DNA of 64,000 bases from JAAYDI01 sp052034005 (lineage in GTDB: Bacteria; Planctomycetota; Planctomycetia; Pirellulales; Pirellulaceae). This document shows, one piece after another, positions 62,320-64,000 of the stretch. Numbering within the stretch: position 1 is the first letter of the stretch; every line of letters begins with the position of its first letter. The notes under the pieces were generated by a model. That model saw nothing but the letters and a program-made list of their open reading frames with translations, searched no databases and was not told where the DNA came from. Where the stretch lies: contig JBPOJB010000023.1 in assembly GCA_052034005.1 (NCBI GenBank), positions 186,001-250,000 on the forward strand, written 5' to 3'. The translations under genes were made by a program, and so were the position numbers.

Positions 62320-62782
62320 CGCCCGACCTGGCGCCGGGAAAGAACCAGGGTGTTTTAACGGTTAACGTTTGTCGTTGGTGTTCCGCGCCCCATCTAACCT
62401 GCGCCTGCTCTGGCCCTCTACGACTTGTGCCCTGCCAAGCGGCCAGACAAAGACGGCCTCTTCCGTCCCGAAGGGACAGCTGTATCACAGCCCAGGGCGA
62501 AGGCCCGGCGAGCCGTGCGAGCCGGGCCGCAGCCCTGGGTCGCGTCCACCCACCGGACCCGAGTCCCAACGGGACGGCGCTAATCCCAGGCGTTTTCGTG
62601 CGTCCCTATCCCGCCGGTACGGACACACGGGCTTGCTCATCGACGTCCAGAAACGATCACCAATGGAACAAATCTTCCCAAAGCAAGACAGGCGAAGTTT
62701 TCCCCGATTTTCACCACCCCACGCCCGACCGGCTTCCGGGCTGCGCCCGCGTGATCGGCTCTCAGCCTCGTCGTCGCCCGGA
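62320..62782. other. Intergenic region containing a REP-like element
   Basis: A 463-base gap between convergent genes. Its centre holds the palindromic element at 62465-62575. The rest has no gene or promoter that I can see. Confidence 0.5.
62465..62575. repeat. REP-like composite palindromic element
   Basis: Three hairpins in a symmetric order: GTCCCGAAGGGAC (62465-62477), a large hairpin with stems CCCAGGGC/GCCCTGGG (62491-62498 and 62532-62539) and GGCCCGGC/GCCGGGCC (62502-62509 and 62521-62528), and GTCCCAACGGGAC (62563-62575). This type of composite is similar to dispersed REP elements mobilised by RAYT transposases, and I recall similar wording in planctomycete genomes. No transposase gene is nearby. 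Confidence 0.65.
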
Positions 62783-64000
62783 TCACCGCGCGTGCGATTC
62801 GCGCCAGCGCTGCAGCTGCTGCCGGATCCCTTCATCCGCCTCCTGCGTTTCCATTTCCAGCAGCCGGCGCACCACGCGGGGGTCTTGCGCGGTGACCATC
62901 CGCGACACGGCCGCGTCGCGCACGAGAGGATCGGGGTCTTGACTGAGCCACACAAGCCAGCGGCCGGCCGCGTCGGGCAGTCCGGCCACCGTCTCGACCA
63001 GTTGCAGCCGGTCCGCCACACGCGGGCTGGTCAGCCCGCGCGCCAACATCAGCTCCCGGGCTCGATAGCCGCGCCGGGCAAGGATCTCTTCCGCCTGCAC
63101 CGCCTGCGGCATGTCATCACCGTCAAGGTACGAAAACAGCGCGCGGTCGGGCAGCTGCGGCAGGTTCGAATCCGCTGGGAGCGTCGCGTCGCTTGACAGC
63201 GGCTGGATCGGTGAGCGGTGTGCGTCGGATGCGGCATCCGCTTGCGGACGTTCGGACAGCATCCGGGGCGCCGCCGGCCGGTCGTCCGGATCCTGGCCGG
63301 CCGGTATCCGCGGCGCACGGGGAATTGGCAACAACGTCGGCTCGCGCGGGCCCACAGCGCGCGGCTCGGCAGCCGCGGCCCAGGACGTCCCTTGCCCGGG
63401 CAACTCCGCTTCCTCGACCGGCAGGTTGCCGCCCGGGATCGCCGACCGGCTCAAGTCGAACTCGGGTCGCAAGCGGCTGTCTTCCAACGGCGCCGGGGCG
63501 GCGGATGCCTCGCGCGGTTCGCGCCGTTCGGGTGCGGCGGTCGTCACCGTCATGCTCGTGCCCCGCGCACGCAACACATGCTCACAATCACCGATCAGGG
63601 CGGCACGATCGACATGCCGAATGTCAATCGGCCAGTCGAGAATCTGCAGGGCCAAATCGCCTGCCGCGCTGCGCGCCGGACGCGGCCACCGGTCCACGCG
63701 CCGGGCCAGGTTGCGGGCCAGCTCACCCACTCGGCCGCTGGATTGCTCAGGAGGTAACGTTCGCCAGCCGTCCACCTGCGCGCTCAACACCGCGGCGGCC
63801 GACGTGGCCACGGCCGGACGCTCGCTGCCCAGCGCGTCCACCAGCGCCAGGACGCCGATCCGGCCCAGGCGGGACAACTGCTCCAACTCCTCCGGCACCT
63901 GCGCGTCGGGAACCGATCGCAAGTGCCCGGCAAGGTAGCCGGCCACCAGGTCCGCGGGCCCGCGACCGGTCCAGCGCATCACCCCGGCGGACGCGGCGCC
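62783..64000 (-). CDS. HEAT-like repeat protein, partial at the right edge
   Basis: At least 399 residues from the first possible start; the frame is open to the window end, so the true start may lie beyond. The N-terminal 130 residues are helical with the phrase LSRLGRIGVLALVDALGSERPAVATSAAAVL, typical of HEAT repeats (only short parts given here as pattern). A Pro/Arg-rich disordered middle follows, and the C-terminal 110 residues again resemble HEAT repeats (WLVWLSQDPDPLVRDAAVSR). HEAT proteins act as scaffolds. No enzyme motif is seen. Confidence 0.65.
   Translation of the reverse strand, partial: GAASAGVMRWTGRGPADLVAGYLAGHLRSVPDAQVPEELEQLSRLGRIGVLALVDALGSERPAVATSAAAVLSAQVDGWRTLPPEQSSGRVGELARNLARRVDRWPRPARSAAGDLALQILDWPIDIRHVDRAALIGDCEHVLRARGTSMTVTTAAPERREPREASAAPAPLEDSRLRPEFDLSRSAIPGGNLPVEEAELPGQGTSWAAAAEPRAVGPREPTLLPIPRAPRIPAGQDPDDRPAAPRMLSERPQADAASDAHRSPIQPLSSDATLPADSNLPQLPDRALFSYLDGDDMPQAVQAEEILARRGYRARELMLARGLTSPRVADRLQLVETVAGLPDAAGRWLVWLSQDPDPLVRDAAVSRMVTAQDPRVVRRLLEMETQEADEGIRQQLQRWRESHAR

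Overview
This 64 kb window comes from a high-GC bacterial chromosome, most likely a planctomycete of the Pirellulales type. The evidence is the gene style rather than a marker phylogeny: a very large exported protein with SdrD-B-like domains and FG-GAP-like repeats behind an N-terminal MESRRLLAA-type motif, a Cys-rich exported protein of planctomycete character, many short lineage-specific exported proteins, stand-alone alpha-CTD and WD40 proteins, and strong GC bias that opens long antisense frames. There are no insertion sequences, integrases, prophage genes or CRISPR arrays. The window reads as core chromosome. Both edges cut genes.

Layout. 0-8.4 kb: the C-terminal part of an RND efflux pump, a DRG/Obg-like GTPase with a TGS domain, a PolX-PHP DNA polymerase, a Cys-rich exported protein, a tightly coupled three-gene set (membrane protein, small beta-rich protein, P-loop ATPase), and an orphan RNA polymerase alpha-CTD protein. 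8.6-17 kb: PcrA/UvrD helicase, an Old-Yellow-Enzyme oxidoreductase, Mfd and a parvulin-type prolyl isomerase. 17-22 kb: an exported WD40 propeller and the large surface protein. 22-23.8 kb: a small coiled-coil protein, a CCA/poly(A)-polymerase-family enzyme and tRNA-Leu(CAG).

23.9-36.4 kb is the most interesting part. It is a Flp/Tad pilus locus in the order flp pilin, prepilin peptidase, TadE, CpaB, secretin, TadZ, TadA ATPase, TadB, TadC, followed by an exported protein and a TPR lipoprotein. The locus is preceded by a strong -35 TTGACA promoter and a recognisable class-I cyclic-di-GMP riboswitch (23994-24089). A very stable hairpin sits just after the pilin gene. Together these suggest second-messenger control of pilus production, with extra pilin mRNA relative to machinery mRNA.

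36-45 kb: a neutral-ceramidase-like hydrolase, a nucleoside-symporter-like MFS protein, and a four-gene ABC export/membrane operon (small membrane protein, large ectodomain protein, ATPase, permease). Then come tRNA-Ala(GGC) and a flippase-like membrane protein. 46-55 kb: a beta-helix exported protein, a fumarylacetoacetate-hydrolase-family enzyme, a coiled-coil exported protein, a fucose-isomerase-like protein and two lipoproteins, one with a 27-bp tandem repeat encoding GSGSPPPNY. 54.8-64 kb: ribosomal protein S4, glucose-1-phosphate adenylyltransferase, leucyl-tRNA synthetase, methionine aminopeptidase, an SH3-domain exported protein, a REP-like palindromic element and a HEAT-like protein that runs off the right edge.

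Start sites were moved from the longest frame wherever a Shine-Dalgarno sequence, signal peptide or family length supported a shorter protein. All functional calls come from reading motifs; no database search was run.
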